Source: CBDFMG01 sp965221205 [NCBI: bacterium] (GTDB lineage: Bacteria; SM23-31). From it: a stretch of DNA of 64,000 nt. The position numbers and the translations under genes were made by a program. Numbering within the stretch: position 1 is the stretch's first letter; each line of letters opens with the position of its first letter. This document shows, piece by piece, positions 19,469 through 29,966 of this stretch. A model generated the notes under the pieces. That model was given only the letters and a program-made list of their open reading frames with translations, was not told the DNA's origin and made no database searches. The stretch lies in contig OZ244870.1 in assembly GCA_965221205.1 (NCBI GenBank), forward strand, positions 1,984,001 to 2,048,000, written 5' to 3'.

Positions 19469-20102
19469 ACTTCCCGGATCATACAGAACATTCAAAATAA
19501 AGATGATAACAGGATAGTAGTATCGTATCTTTTCCGTGACCACGCTGTTACGATTCAGGGTGATTATCCGTTTTCATTTAATACTGACAATTTCAAAAAT
19601 AAAACTATGAACATATCGGTAAATGATAGAGGTTTCGACCCGGCAATTACAAACGTAGATGACTTCAATGAGAAGCTGAATTACAATTTGGAATCAATAT
19701 CCCAGCTTTTTTTCTTGAGTTATCCGAAAACCCTGTCCCGCTCAACGGTTCATGGACTACGGTTCGTACTGTGCCCATTGAGATGTCAGAAATGACCTTG
19801 TCTCTTGATATTATCACACAATACTCATTTATTGAGGTCGAAACAATCATGGATCAGGAATGCATGGTCTTTCAGGGTGAGTCGGATATTTCACTCAGGG
19901 GGACATCACTCTTTGAAGGCGTATCCATCGATCTTGAGAGTAAAGGAATAGGTATCAGCAATTATTCATTTGCCTATAAAATCGGTAGGCGATTACCGGA
20001 CACCGGGAAGAAGCGCTCTCCATGACAGGACAAGTTAAGGACAAAAATATAGTTGTGCCTATTAAACAAAGATTAGCATCAGAGTTTAAGGTTATAGAGT
20101 AA
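19469..20102 (+). pseudogene. Secreted protein of unknown function, frameshifted
   Basis: Fragments in different frames join into one beta-rich polypeptide: VVSYLFRDHAVTIQGDYPF, IPAFFLELSENPVPLNGSW (needs a frame change near 19700), PIEMSEMTLSLDIITQYSF (19771 onward) and the C-terminus QVKDKNIVVPIKQRLASEF, ending at TAA 20100-20102. The PxPLNGSW pattern and overall layout resemble secreted DUF6263-like proteins of the FCB group, but I cannot confirm the family. No intact start or signal peptide remains. Confidence 0.45.
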
Positions 20103-20142
20103 TTATATATAATCATAATTAAGTAGTAAGTAGTAAAATATC

Positions 20143-21240
20143 ATGTCATTTGTTAATATATATAGAAAAATTTGCTCTGTCGTTCAAAATGGAAGCACTG
20201 GTGTATTGGCAACAATCATAAAGACCCGTGGCTCGACACCTGCAAGCGCGCTGTCAAAAATGGTCATTCTTGACGGCGGAGCAAATATTGTCGGAACAAT
20301 CGGTGGTGGGTGTGTTGAAGCACAGGTTATTACTGAATCAAAAGAAGTGTATAAATCAGGTATTCTTAAGCGGAGCAGTTATAGCCTGACTGAAGATGAT
20401 ATTGATGGGGGGCTGATATGTGGTGGAACAGTAGACATAATGCTTGAGCTACTTCATATAGGAATGCTTCCTGTTTTTAAGACATTGATAGACAGAAGCA
20501 TTGAAGGACAAGATTCAGTTCTCGGCACTTTATCCTCTGGTACTGCTCAACCTCAAAAATTTCTTATTACAGATAACGGAGATACCGTTGTCGATGCGGA
20601 ATGTACACACGTAGATGTAAATCTTACTACTTATGCTCAGGAAGTTATAAGTTCGGGGAATACGGTTGTCTTTCAAATAGAAGATTCAGAAATAGTACTT
20701 GAACCTGTTTCAGGGATGTATTCTATTGTTCTTTTTGGGGGTGGGCATGTGTCAAAATTCGTAGCAGAAATTGCTCATCAGGCAGGATTTTCGGTCATCG
20801 TTGTTGATGACCGATTAAAATATGTTTCCAAAAAACGTTTTCCAACTGCTGAAAAAACAATATGTGCCGATTTCAAAAAGTCTTTCAATCAACTTCAGAT
20901 ACATGCAAAAACGGCTCTGGTTATAGTTACACGGGGACATTCTTATGATGAAACTGTTCTTGAGCAGGCACTTAAAACGGATGCCGGATATATCGGAATG
21001 ATCGGAAGCAGACGAAAAATTACGAAATCGTACGATAATTTAGTAGAGAAGGGTGTGAGTGCAGAGCAGCTCAAACATGTTTTTGCTCCACTGGGTCTTG
21101 AAATCGGTGCTCAATCAGCAGGAGAAATCGCAGTGAGTATTGTTGCAGAGTTAGTGAAGTGGAAACGAGATCATTCAGTCCAAGGATCACCACATTTTCG
21201 TGATTCAATGCAAAAATATTTTGAGAAAAAAGGATTATAG
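20143..21240 (+). CDS. xdhC: XdhC/CoxI-family molybdenum enzyme maturation factor
   Basis: A 365-residue protein with an N-terminal CoxI/XdhC domain (GSTPASALSKMVIL, IGGGCVEAQV) and a C-terminal Rossmann-like domain (IVLFGGGHVSKFVAEIA, YIGMIGSRRK). XdhC proteins bind molybdenum cofactor, promote its sulfuration and insert it into xanthine dehydrogenase-type enzymes. No hydroxylase subunit gene lies in the window. It is intact and follows a run of pseudogenes. It may form a loose unit with the M28 peptidase 37 bases downstream. Confidence 0.9.
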   Translation: MSFVNIYRKICSVVQNGSTGVLATIIKTRGSTPASALSKMVILDGGANIVGTIGGGCVEAQVITESKEVYKSGILKRSSYSLTEDDIDGGLICGGTVDIMLELLHIGMLPVFKTLIDRSIEGQDSVLGTLSSGTAQPQKFLITDNGDTVVDAECTHVDVNLTTYAQEVISSGNTVVFQIEDSEIVLEPVSGMYSIVLFGGGHVSKFVAEIAHQAGFSVIVVDDRLKYVSKKRFPTAEKTICADFKKSFNQLQIHAKTALVIVTRGHSYDETVLEQALKTDAGYIGMIGSRRKITKSYDNLVEKGVSAEQLKHVFAPLGLEIGAQSAGEIAVSIVAELVKWKRDHSVQGSPHFRDSMQKYFEKKGL

Positions 21241-21277
21241 TTCAGTCTACATTATATAGTAAGAATCGGATATAAAA

Positions 21278-23386
21278 ATGGTATATGGAAGCAATCATTT
21301 TATCAAATATTCTGTATTAATAGTAATTTTTAGTACAGTCATTATTTCTATTCTTTTTTTTGCTCTTGCTCCTGACCGGAGTCTGGTCCCAGCTGAAGTG
21401 AGGAATGCGATTTTACAGGAATATTCCGGTGAACTGGCACAAAGGCATGTGGAATTCCTCTCGGTCAATAGAAACCGGCAAGCCGGAGAGTATCTCGACA
21501 CTTTTCTTGAGACAGATTATTTAATGGAGCATGCAGAACAGTATGGTCTGTCTGACGTTCAGGTTGATATGTTTCCTTCTGGTACAATCTGGGATGCAGA
21601 AAAGGCTGAGCTTTGGCTGGTTCAACCTGTCAGGAAAAAAATAGCGAGTCTGAACCAAATACCTGCTTCACTTGCAGCAGGCAGCAAATCTTCCAATATA
21701 GAATCAGGAGTTATTGATATCAGTTCAGGAAACGCAGCTGACTATGAAGGTAAAGATGTTGAGGGTAAAATTATATTCGGCAATGCTTCTGTTGACCGAC
21801 TATTTCAATCGGCTGTTGTGCACAGGGGCGCAGCGGGTGTGCTTGGAACGGGAAGTTGGGGAGTCGGTATCGATGCACCGGGTTACAGCCTCGATCAAAT
21901 TGGGTGGCAGAGAGTCAGTCCTCTTGAAGAAGGCAATGGATTCGGATTCGTTTTATCGAAGCGGCAATATGAAGAGATCAGAGAATATTTTGATAGAGGA
22001 CAAAAAGTTGTAATGCGTGCAGAGATCAGCACTACCACATACCCCTATAATATGAATGTCATTTCTGCAACAATTCCCGGTACTGGCGAAGTAGAAGGTG
22101 AATTTCTTATTTCGGCACATGCTTTTGAGCGAATCGGAACTCCCGGTGCACATGACAACACTTCGGGTGTTGGTGCAACCTTAGAAATAAGCCGGACACT
22201 GGCAAGTTTGATTGATCAGGGTGTCCTCGATCAGCCGAAACGGACAATCCGTTTCCTTTGGATTCCGGAACACGTCGGCACAAGAGCATTTATGTATAAG
22301 TATCCAAATCTGCAGGATGAGCTACTTGCAGCCATAAATTTCGATATGGCTGGACCAGATTTGGAACTGACTGATTCATACCTCCGCATGAAACTGACTC
22401 CCGATTCACGGCCGAGTTATCTCAATGATCTTGTTCGAGACCTTCTCAGGATTACTGATCAGACAAACATAACGACACAATGGGGTAATAACAGTCCGTT
22501 TAACTATAGAATTGTCCCTTTTATTTCGGGAAGTGATCATATCCAATTTTTGTACGCTGGGATACCATCAATCCAGTTTGGACATTGGAATGACAATTTT
22601 TATCATACAAGTGATGACCGCTCCCGTATTACCGACCCTACGGAATTAAAACGAGTTGGATTCATGGGGGCATCGGCAGTCTATTATCTTGCTCAAGCTG
22701 GAGCAGAAGAAGCAAAAGACCTTGCCTGGGAGAGTGCAGCGAATGGTGATAAGTGGATTGCGGAAGTTACACGGCAAAGTATTCGGTTATTAGAAAATGG
22801 ACGAATTCATGAGCGGTATAAATCAGCGCAGAACAAAGTAAACTGGGCTGCTAATAGAGCGATTGCTTCTGTTCGCTCGGTATTTGATCTTTCGCAGGAT
22901 GAATCTGTTCAAAATCAGATCGAGGCCCTTGTAAGTGGCCTGGATCAAACCCGTGATAATCACATTGCCCGATTAAACTACATATACAGGGAAAAATGTA
23001 TAGAATTAGATGAACTACCCCGTAAAATATCATTGACCGAAGAAGAAAAGAAGCTTGCCCGGTTAATTCCAAACTATAAGTATCCATACTTTTCCGAAGA
23101 ATATAAGAGCAGCAGCAGTGCAGTAAATCAGTTTCTTTCAAACGGAAGTGTCAGGCTCTCCTCATTGGCTCTGTTTGAAATACCGAATTTCATCGATGGC
23201 GAGAAAAGCATTCTCGATATATATAATGCAGTTCGCGCTGAATATGGTAATGTTACTACTAACAATAATGAATGGAAATTTGCATATGAGATAACTCCTG
23301 ATACCGAGGATATTTCCATGGAATCGGTCGAAGGTTATATTAATGCAATGGAACAGGCAGGTTTAATTGAAATAGAGCGAAAATAG
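21278..23386 (+). CDS. Membrane-anchored M28 family zinc aminopeptidase with PA domain
   Basis: A 702-residue protein. The N-terminal hydrophobic segment at about residues 10-30 is a signal anchor. A protease-associated insert spans roughly 130-260, and the M28 catalytic domain 260-480. Zinc ligands and catalytic residues are visible: His and Asp in GAHDNTSGVG, Glu in WIPEHVG, Asp in NFDMAG and His in NFYHTSDD. The 200-residue C-terminal extension is helical and charged. Substrates are probably peptides in the periplasm or outside the cell. It is followed by two M16 peptidases, forming a peptidase cluster. Confidence 0.88.
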   Translation: MVYGSNHFIKYSVLIVIFSTVIISILFFALAPDRSLVPAEVRNAILQEYSGELAQRHVEFLSVNRNRQAGEYLDTFLETDYLMEHAEQYGLSDVQVDMFPSGTIWDAEKAELWLVQPVRKKIASLNQIPASLAAGSKSSNIESGVIDISSGNAADYEGKDVEGKIIFGNASVDRLFQSAVVHRGAAGVLGTGSWGVGIDAPGYSLDQIGWQRVSPLEEGNGFGFVLSKRQYEEIREYFDRGQKVVMRAEISTTTYPYNMNVISATIPGTGEVEGEFLISAHAFERIGTPGAHDNTSGVGATLEISRTLASLIDQGVLDQPKRTIRFLWIPEHVGTRAFMYKYPNLQDELLAAINFDMAGPDLELTDSYLRMKLTPDSRPSYLNDLVRDLLRITDQTNITTQWGNNSPFNYRIVPFISGSDHIQFLYAGIPSIQFGHWNDNFYHTSDDRSRITDPTELKRVGFMGASAVYYLAQAGAEEAKDLAWESAANGDKWIAEVTRQSIRLLENGRIHERYKSAQNKVNWAANRAIASVRSVFDLSQDESVQNQIEALVSGLDQTRDNHIARLNYIYREKCIELDELPRKISLTEEEKKLARLIPNYKYPYFSEEYKSSSSAVNQFLSNGSVRLSSLALFEIPNFIDGEKSILDIYNAVRAEYGNVTTNNNEWKFAYEITPDTEDISMESVEGYINAMEQAGLIEIERK

Positions 23387-23535
23387 ATTTGTTTTTTAGG
23401 AGTGACGGTGGTGTAAAAAGTCTTTACAGTATTGTCTTGAATCAAATAAAAAATCTCCTTATGTTTTATTCCCATAATTAATTCTTAACCAAATTCTTAC
23501 ATGATGGACAGCATTAAAGGCGGTATATACAAATT

Positions 23536-24834
23536 GTGAAGGGATTCGGTAATATTTCTTCTCCTCAGGCGGCGATTAAATCATTATTAAAACGATTTCA
23601 GGTCAGGCGCCATGTTCTTTCAAATGGCCTGACAGTACTTACAATGGAAAATTACGACATTCCAGTTGTAAGCATGTACACCTTGTATAAAGTTGGGTCC
23701 AGAAATGAATGGCCAGGTATTACGGGAATTTCACACCTTTTTGAGCACATGATGTTCAACGGGTCTCGAAATTTTAGTCCACACGAGTTTGACAAAATAT
23801 TGGAATCGGGAGGCGGTCGGTCAAATGCATATACTTCAAGAGATTTAACTGTTTATTACGAAGATTTTGCTCCTGCGCTCTTGGAAAAAGTGATTGAGCT
23901 TGATTCCGATAGAATGGGATGGTTAAACATTGCATCTAAAACGCTTGAATCCGAACGTGAAGTGGTTAAGGAAGAGCGCCGTTTACGGACAGATAATTCG
24001 GTTTATGGGCGTCTTGAAGAAGAATTGTATGCTGCGAGTTACCATTGTCATTCTTACAGGTGGCCAGTAATCGGATGGATGGTTGATATTGAGAATATCA
24101 GCGTCGGAGATTGCAGGCGTTATTACAAACACTTTTATGTTCCGAATAATGCTGTTCTAGTCCTGTCAGGAGCATTTAACACCGATAAAGCATTAAAGCA
24201 AATAGAAAAATATTACGGCCCAATTCCATCGAGAAAAATCCCGTCTGTGCCAACAACTTCAGAGCCAGTACAAAATGGTGAACGGCGGCTACAGTACAGG
24301 AAAAAAGCGGAGTTACATAATTTTATAATAGGATACCATGTGCCCGAACTCGGCCATAAAGACGTTTTTGTGTTGGACGTATTGCAGACAATTATGGCAG
24401 ATGGAGAAAGCTCGGTTCTCTACCGCTCGTTAGTCAGAAAACAGGAAATTGTTCTCTATCTGCATTGTGATTATACCTGGCATATCAATCCGGGTCTTTT
24501 TGAGTTCTATCTCCAAATGAAACCGGGTAAAACATCACGTACTGGTGAAATCCAGCTCGAAAAAGAGCTCAAAGCGATACGTAATCAATCGATCCGGAAG
24601 GTTGATCTAGCACGAGCAAAAAATATTCTTGAATCGGATTTTATATCGGGTTTTCAGACCAATAACGGCCGTGCTCACAGGATAGGGCTGACAGAGATAT
24701 TGTTTGGAGATTTCAATAAGATTACTGAACCGGTACTGGAATATAAAAATGTGACTATAGATGATATCAATCGTGTCGCAAATACCTATTTCAAGCCTGA
24801 AAATAAGACTATAGTACAATTGGATATAAAATAA
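23536..24834 (+). CDS. M16 family metallopeptidase, catalytic subunit
   Basis: A 432-residue pitrilysin-like peptidase. The inverted zinc motif HxxEH is intact (ISHLFEHMMFNGS) and the third ligand Glu lies in the ESEREVVKEERR region. GTG at 23536 is the start used here. No signal peptide is evident, although many homologues are periplasmic. The next gene encodes an M16 protein without the zinc motif, so the two probably form the usual active/inactive heterodimer that degrades oligopeptides. Spacing to that gene is 57 bases. Confidence 0.9.
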   Translation: MKGFGNISSPQAAIKSLLKRFQVRRHVLSNGLTVLTMENYDIPVVSMYTLYKVGSRNEWPGITGISHLFEHMMFNGSRNFSPHEFDKILESGGGRSNAYTSRDLTVYYEDFAPALLEKVIELDSDRMGWLNIASKTLESEREVVKEERRLRTDNSVYGRLEEELYAASYHCHSYRWPVIGWMVDIENISVGDCRRYYKHFYVPNNAVLVLSGAFNTDKALKQIEKYYGPIPSRKIPSVPTTSEPVQNGERRLQYRKKAELHNFIIGYHVPELGHKDVFVLDVLQTIMADGESSVLYRSLVRKQEIVLYLHCDYTWHINPGLFEFYLQMKPGKTSRTGEIQLEKELKAIRNQSIRKVDLARAKNILESDFISGFQTNNGRAHRIGLTEILFGDFNKITEPVLEYKNVTIDDINRVANTYFKPENKTIVQLDIK

Positions 24835-24891
24835 AAATGTGGAAGTATCCTATAGTTCATTAAATGTAGCGAAATAATTCAAAATATAAGA

Positions 24892-26232
24892 ATGAAGAAA
24901 ACAGATAATAATCAAGTAATATCTCTCGATAGATTTACGGATGTTCAGCTTACCGGACAAGTGCGTACTCTTGTTGTTGAGCGGAAAATGCTTCCATCTG
25001 TTTCAATAGAACTGATAATTAGTGGTGGTGCAACGCAGGATCCTTCCGGTAAAGAAGGACTTGCCAGAATTACAGCACAAGCACTCCAAAAAGGTTCCGG
25101 GGATTACTCAGCTGAGAAGTTTTCTTTTGCGATTGAGGAGCGTGGTGCAACAATTTCAGTATATGCCGGGTACGAATCAACAACAATATCAGGAGAATTT
25201 CTATCCAAACATGCCGAATTTGGACTTGAAATGATGGCTGCAATGGTTCTTGATCCCCGTTTGGCGAGTAAAGAGATCACACTGCTAAAGGAAAAAACTC
25301 TCAGCAATATTACTGCTTTGGTGGATGAGCCGGGTCAATTATGTTCATTACTGCACAGAAGTAACCTTTATGAAGATCATCCGTATGGCATACCGGTAGT
25401 TGGTTATCCGGCATCAATTCGATCTATCACAAAACAGAATGTCTCAGAGGCATATACCCAAAAAATTGCCAAAGCACCCGTATTACTGACAATTGTAGGG
25501 GATATATCAGGAGAGAAAATTCTTTCACATGCCAGAAAAGTATTTTCTCAGTTAAATTATTCCAATAAAGTAGAAAAACATGTCTCGCACAAAGCTAAAG
25601 TATCAGGTTTGAAATTTTATCTGATTGACAAAGGTGATCAGACGCAGGCACATATTCGAATTGGCACAGTCGGAATTGCTCGTAATGATCCTGCATTTTA
25701 TCGGCTTATAGTGACGAATACACTGTTTGGGGGGAGTTTTACCTCGCGTCTGATGACCGAAGTACGGGTAAGGAGGAGTTTGACTTATGGAATCAGAAGC
25801 AACGCTTCATTTTTGAAAGATCCCGGTTCCATTGTAATCGCCACATTTACAAAAACCGGATCTGTAGTTGAAACAGTCGACGTTATTTTTAATGAAATTC
25901 GGAGTCTCCAGTCGGAAAAAGTCCCAATGAAAGAATTATCTGGTATAAAACAGTATTTAATTGGTCTATATCCCTTTTCACTTGAGACAAATAAGCGTCT
26001 TGCACAGTATATTGCCAATCTCCATTTCTATAATTTGCCGAAAAGTGTAATCAACAAATATTCCGAATCTGTTTCTGATGTTACACGGGATAATGTTCTG
26101 CAGACTGCTCAAAAATATTATTCTGATACAGATGCCGTAGTAACAATACTTGGAAATACAAAAAGCCTTGCTCCGGAATTAGAAAAACAGGGGACAGTGA
26201 TCTCTCAGAATATGAGTAAGTTTGACATCTAA
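24892..26232 (+). CDS. M16 family protein, non-catalytic partner
   Basis: A 446-residue M16 fold protein in which the HxxEH motif is replaced by GLARITAQA, so it cannot bind zinc. It keeps the substrate-binding R/Y signature RVRRSLTYGIRS in the C-terminal half. Such subunits shape the cavity of the heterodimer with the preceding catalytic protein. The HAD phosphatase gene follows 17 bases later, so transcription probably continues. Confidence 0.9.
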   Translation: MKKTDNNQVISLDRFTDVQLTGQVRTLVVERKMLPSVSIELIISGGATQDPSGKEGLARITAQALQKGSGDYSAEKFSFAIEERGATISVYAGYESTTISGEFLSKHAEFGLEMMAAMVLDPRLASKEITLLKEKTLSNITALVDEPGQLCSLLHRSNLYEDHPYGIPVVGYPASIRSITKQNVSEAYTQKIAKAPVLLTIVGDISGEKILSHARKVFSQLNYSNKVEKHVSHKAKVSGLKFYLIDKGDQTQAHIRIGTVGIARNDPAFYRLIVTNTLFGGSFTSRLMTEVRVRRSLTYGIRSNASFLKDPGSIVIATFTKTGSVVETVDVIFNEIRSLQSEKVPMKELSGIKQYLIGLYPFSLETNKRLAQYIANLHFYNLPKSVINKYSESVSDVTRDNVLQTAQKYYSDTDAVVTILGNTKSLAPELEKQGTVISQNMSKFDI

Positions 26233-26249
26233 AGTTTTGGAATTAAATT

Positions 26250-26969
26250 ATGAATGAGTATGCAAATGTTTTGGTGTTATTTGATATAGATGGAACTCTG
26301 CTTCATTCCGGTGCCGGAGCCCGCCGTTCTATGTCCCTGTCATTCCAGGATACAATAAAGAAAACTATCTCATTCGAACCAGGTTTTTTTGCAGGTAAAA
26401 CAGATATATTCATAGTAACTGATTTGTTACAAAAAGCAGGTTTCTCAGAAGCTGATATTGGTAGTGTACGTGATGATATTCTTGATCGATATATCGCCTA
26501 TATGAACCTCTATTATAATTCGAAAAAGGATGCGCGGCTTTATCCCGGTGTTGCCGCGCTCATTAAGAGATTACAAGCAACTCCATATTGCCATCTTGGA
26601 CTTTTAACCGGGAACATTGAAACAGGAGCACGAATTAAACTGAGTCCTTTTGAACTCAATGACGCATTTCCTGTTGGTGCTTACGGTGATGATGGATATT
26701 TACGGACCGAACTTCCTGAAATAGCAGTCCAACGTGCAGAAGAATATTTTGATGTGGAATATTTGCCTCATAATGTAGTAGTGATCGGTGACACAATTGA
26801 AGATATAAAATGTGGAAAAACAGTTGGGGCAAAGACGATAGGAATATCACAGCATTTAAAAAACGAGCAGGAACTGCAAACCATGAATCCAGATTATGTA
26901 TTTATTGGATTTGAAAACTGCGACGAATTAATGGATGCAATCTTTTCCCGGAATACAATACAGGAGTGA
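26250..26969 (+). CDS. HAD-superfamily hydrolase (phosphoglycolate phosphatase-like)
   Basis: A 239-residue HAD hydrolase. Motif I FDIDGTLL (Asp12 nucleophile, Asp14), motif II LLTGN, and motif IV VIGDTIEDIKCG are intact. A helical cap occupies about residues 20-100. The likely substrate is a small phosphomonoester such as 2-phosphoglycolate, but cap residues do not decide. Its stop overlaps the GTG start of the M23 peptidase gene by four bases, which suggests translational coupling. Confidence 0.85.
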   Translation: MNEYANVLVLFDIDGTLLHSGAGARRSMSLSFQDTIKKTISFEPGFFAGKTDIFIVTDLLQKAGFSEADIGSVRDDILDRYIAYMNLYYNSKKDARLYPGVAALIKRLQATPYCHLGLLTGNIETGARIKLSPFELNDAFPVGAYGDDGYLRTELPEIAVQRAEEYFDVEYLPHNVVVIGDTIEDIKCGKTVGAKTIGISQHLKNEQELQTMNPDYVFIGFENCDELMDAIFSRNTIQE

Positions 26970-29068
26970 ATGAATTGTTGATGAATCGAATCGCAAAATA
27001 TGCAATCGTTACTGTCTTAATGAGTATTATGCCTTATGATATTTGCTCTCAAACACTTGTGGATTATGTCTGGCCGATTCAGGATGAAAAGGAATATGGG
27101 CGATTTATAACTTCGGCATTTGGCGAACACAGACCTGACCGATTTCATGCAGGAATCGACATTAAAACAATCTGGCAGGAAGGACATAAGGTAATTGCGG
27201 TGGAGGACGGGTCGCTTTATAGGTTACGGATTGGACCAAATGGATACGGCCGTGCCATTTATCTTCGGCTCAAGAATGGTAATATTGCCGTGTATGGCCA
27301 CCTCCGGCAATTCGAGAAAAATATACAAGTTCTTGCCGAAGAGGAGCAGAGAAATGCGGGTAAATATACTGTCGATTTGTGGTATTCACCCGGAGCCGTT
27401 CCGGTTTCAAAAGGCGATATACTTGGCACAACCGGACGGAGTGGAACCCGTTTGCAGCATTTGCATTTTGAATTACGTGACCGAAATAATGTACCGCTGA
27501 ACCCGATACAACAAGGACTATTAGACGATGACAAAATGCCTCCCCGGCCGACAAAATTAAGTCTGAGACCCATGAATATGCACTCGACTGTTGAAGGCGA
27601 TTGGCGGCCGCACATTGTCCGGTTGAACGGTTTCCGGAACGATGCTTATATAATTGAAAAACCGATTAGGGTAATGGGTAAAGTCGGTATTGCGGTCGAT
27701 GTGTATGACCGCAACGGTACATACGATAACAATTACGGAATATACAGTCTAACGCTGCAGGTGAATGGTTTTGAAGTGTATAAGGCGAGGTACGAGCAAT
27801 TCAGTTTTAATCAAAATCGGTTGATAAATCTCGACAGAGATTACCGTTTAATGCGGAGAAATAAAGGGAGGTTTCAGAAACTCTATAAGGATATAGAAAA
27901 CTCACTCTCATTTTACGGGAATTATACGGCAGGAGATGGTATTATTGATTTACATAAGTCTCAGAGCGAAACTGTTCCGTTTGAAATAACCATAGCAGAC
28001 TATTCGGGCAACTTAACTTATGTTCGTGGAGAGTTAGAACGTAATGATTATATGCCTGACGTTGTGTTCCCTATGAGTAAAACAGATGCAGTTGGTACTA
28101 ATGAAACAGCGTCTGAGCTTTCCAATGATCAAACACCATTAAAACCGGCACGTCAGTTTTCGATCTACGAGGACTATCAGGATGATTTCCTTCGAATTGT
28201 GTTGACGGCAAATAGGAACCAATTGAGGCATCCTGCTGTGAATCTTAGAAAGAATGAAGGAACCAGAATCGAGTTTCCGGTCAAACCGTTTTCAAAGAGA
28301 AAATTTGTTGCTATTATCCCCTTGTCTGAAGTGGAATTTGATGAAAGTCTTAATATCATGGGAGAATCATCAGACTATCAGTTTCGTGGAGAAATCCCGT
28401 TACAGTTGGTAAAAATTCCCCACAATGGCGGAACGCACGATTTTGAGGATTCTATCGGTTCAATAACATTTCCGGAAAATGGTTTATACAATGATATCTG
28501 GCTCAGGGCATCCCGTGAAGGCGGCACAGTTATACAAGACCGATATCCCATCGCAGGCAGCATTATACACATGGAGCCAAAAGAGCTATTCCTCAAATCA
28601 AGTGCAAAAATTGATATTAATGTTTCCGGCACACCGTTTCGTAAAGATAAACTTGCTCTCTATGCACAAAGTGAGGATGGTAGATGGCACTATATCGGCC
28701 GTGACCGGAATCTCATGGACGGAACCGTGAGTACCAGTCTCAGCAGTCTTGAGACAGTAGCTGTCATCCTCGATACAATTCCTCCCAATATTTGGCGAAT
28801 TCGCCCCCGTAATGATTCGTCCACTACTTCGACAAGACCGGAAATTGCCGCCTGGTTTGATGATGAGCTTTCAGGAGTGCAGAGTGAAGATGATTTAGAA
28901 ATGTATGTTGACAGTGATAAAGTGATTGCAGAATGGGACCCGATTCGAAATAAAATATTTTTTCTGCCCAGAGAACCACTTGGCTCAGGCTCTCATACTG
29001 TACTGTTTCGTGCAGCAGACAGAATGGGAAACAGTTCCGAACGGTCATGGAATTTCATGGTAGAATAG
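26966..29068 (+). CDS. Exported M23 (LytM) family peptidase, 700 aa
   Basis: A signal peptide (residues 1-29, ending DICSQ) is followed directly by a LytM endopeptidase domain. All catalytic residues are present: His61 and Asp65 in FHAGIDI, His112 in YGHL, and His165/His167 in HLHFE. It should cleave peptidoglycan cross-links or act as an envelope peptidase. The remaining 500 residues are beta-rich, with an Ig-like segment near the C-terminus (DDELSGVQSEDDLEMYVD). This arrangement is common in FCB bacteria. GTG at 26966 overlaps the upstream stop; ATG at 26981 is an alternative. Confidence 0.9.
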   Translation: MNELLMNRIAKYAIVTVLMSIMPYDICSQTLVDYVWPIQDEKEYGRFITSAFGEHRPDRFHAGIDIKTIWQEGHKVIAVEDGSLYRLRIGPNGYGRAIYLRLKNGNIAVYGHLRQFEKNIQVLAEEEQRNAGKYTVDLWYSPGAVPVSKGDILGTTGRSGTRLQHLHFELRDRNNVPLNPIQQGLLDDDKMPPRPTKLSLRPMNMHSTVEGDWRPHIVRLNGFRNDAYIIEKPIRVMGKVGIAVDVYDRNGTYDNNYGIYSLTLQVNGFEVYKARYEQFSFNQNRLINLDRDYRLMRRNKGRFQKLYKDIENSLSFYGNYTAGDGIIDLHKSQSETVPFEITIADYSGNLTYVRGELERNDYMPDVVFPMSKTDAVGTNETASELSNDQTPLKPARQFSIYEDYQDDFLRIVLTANRNQLRHPAVNLRKNEGTRIEFPVKPFSKRKFVAIIPLSEVEFDESLNIMGESSDYQFRGEIPLQLVKIPHNGGTHDFEDSIGSITFPENGLYNDIWLRASREGGTVIQDRYPIAGSIIHMEPKELFLKSSAKIDINVSGTPFRKDKLALYAQSEDGRWHYIGRDRNLMDGTVSTSLSSLETVAVILDTIPPNIWRIRPRNDSSTTSTRPEIAAWFDDELSGVQSEDDLEMYVDSDKVIAEWDPIRNKIFFLPREPLGSGSHTVLFRAADRMGNSSERSWNFMVE

Positions 29069-29176
29069 AACTGGTTATTTATCAGGTGTAGCATCTCATT
29101 TTTTGTCGTACAGCCATAGAAACTCTCTAAAAACAGCTTGATATTGTCCAAAAATTTGATATCTTTATACACATAC

Positions 29177-29250
<74 letters not shown>

Positions 29251-29261
29251 CTACAATGATA

Positions 29262-29296
29262 ACAGGGACTTAGAATATATTTTGAGTCCCTGTTTA
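29262..29296 (+). terminator. Hairpin downstream of tRNA-fMet
   Basis: ACAGGGACT (29262-29270) pairs perfectly with AGTCCCTGT (29285-29293) across a 14-base AT-rich loop, followed by a short T-run. It is a plausible terminator or processing signal for the tRNA transcript. The rmuC fragment begins immediately after it. Confidence 0.6.
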
Positions 29297-29298
29297 CT

Positions 29299-29902
29299 CA
29301 ATTAGACTCAAAATTTCCTCAAGAGGATTACTTGAAAATAGTTGATGCAGCTGAGATTTCAGACTCGGATGCTGAAAGTCAGGCAACAACTTCATTGTTG
29401 CGTAATTTGCATTTATCTGCTAAAGAGATCAGTGACAAATACATTAATCCTCAATCCTCCAAAAACTACAGACTTCGCAATTATGTTTTTACCAACTGAA
29501 GGATTATACGCAGAAGTCCTTCGTCAATCAGGTGAAATAGAAAATTTTCAGCATAAATACAGAGTTATCATCGCTGGACCAACAACATTTTCAGCAATTT
29601 TAAGTAGTCTTCGAATGGGTTTCCGTACCTTAGCAATAGAAAAACGCTCAAGTGAAGTATGGAAAATTTTTGGTGCTGTTAAAACTGAATTTGGTAAATA
29701 CGGAGACATTCTTACAAAAGTAAAAAAGCACTTACAAACAGCTTCCGATACTATTGAAGATACAGGGGTACGTACTCGTGCTATTGAAAGAAATCTCCGA
29801 AAAGTGGAACAGTTACCAACAGATGAAACATCAGAGTTTTTATCACTATCAGGGACAATAATAGAAAATGATTTAGAAGTGAAAGATACAAAACCAAATT
29901 GA
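29299..29902 (+). pseudogene. rmuC: RmuC C-terminal fragment, frameshifted
   Basis: RmuC is a putative nuclease-like protein limiting recombination at inverted repeats. The fragment begins abruptly inside the core domain (LDSKFPQEDYLKIVDAAE), directly after the tRNA hairpin, so about half the gene is missing. One frame shift near 29455 separates LRNLHLSAKEISDKYI from KTTDFAIMFLPTEGLYAEV. The rest (IIAGPTTFSAILSSLRMGFR onward) is intact to 29902. The abrupt left boundary at a tRNA suggests insertion or deletion associated with island integration. Confidence 0.8.
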
Positions 29903-29966
29903 ATTGTATGTGATTGATTTATTGGACTGGTTCTGAGAACATCCAATCAATGCAAATTGGAGTAAA

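Noticed and set aside
29251-29300. att site duplication of the tRNA 3' end
   Set aside because: I looked for a copy of the tRNA 3' sequence near the integrase and beyond and found none; the hairpin at 29262-29293 is not a repeat of the tRNA.
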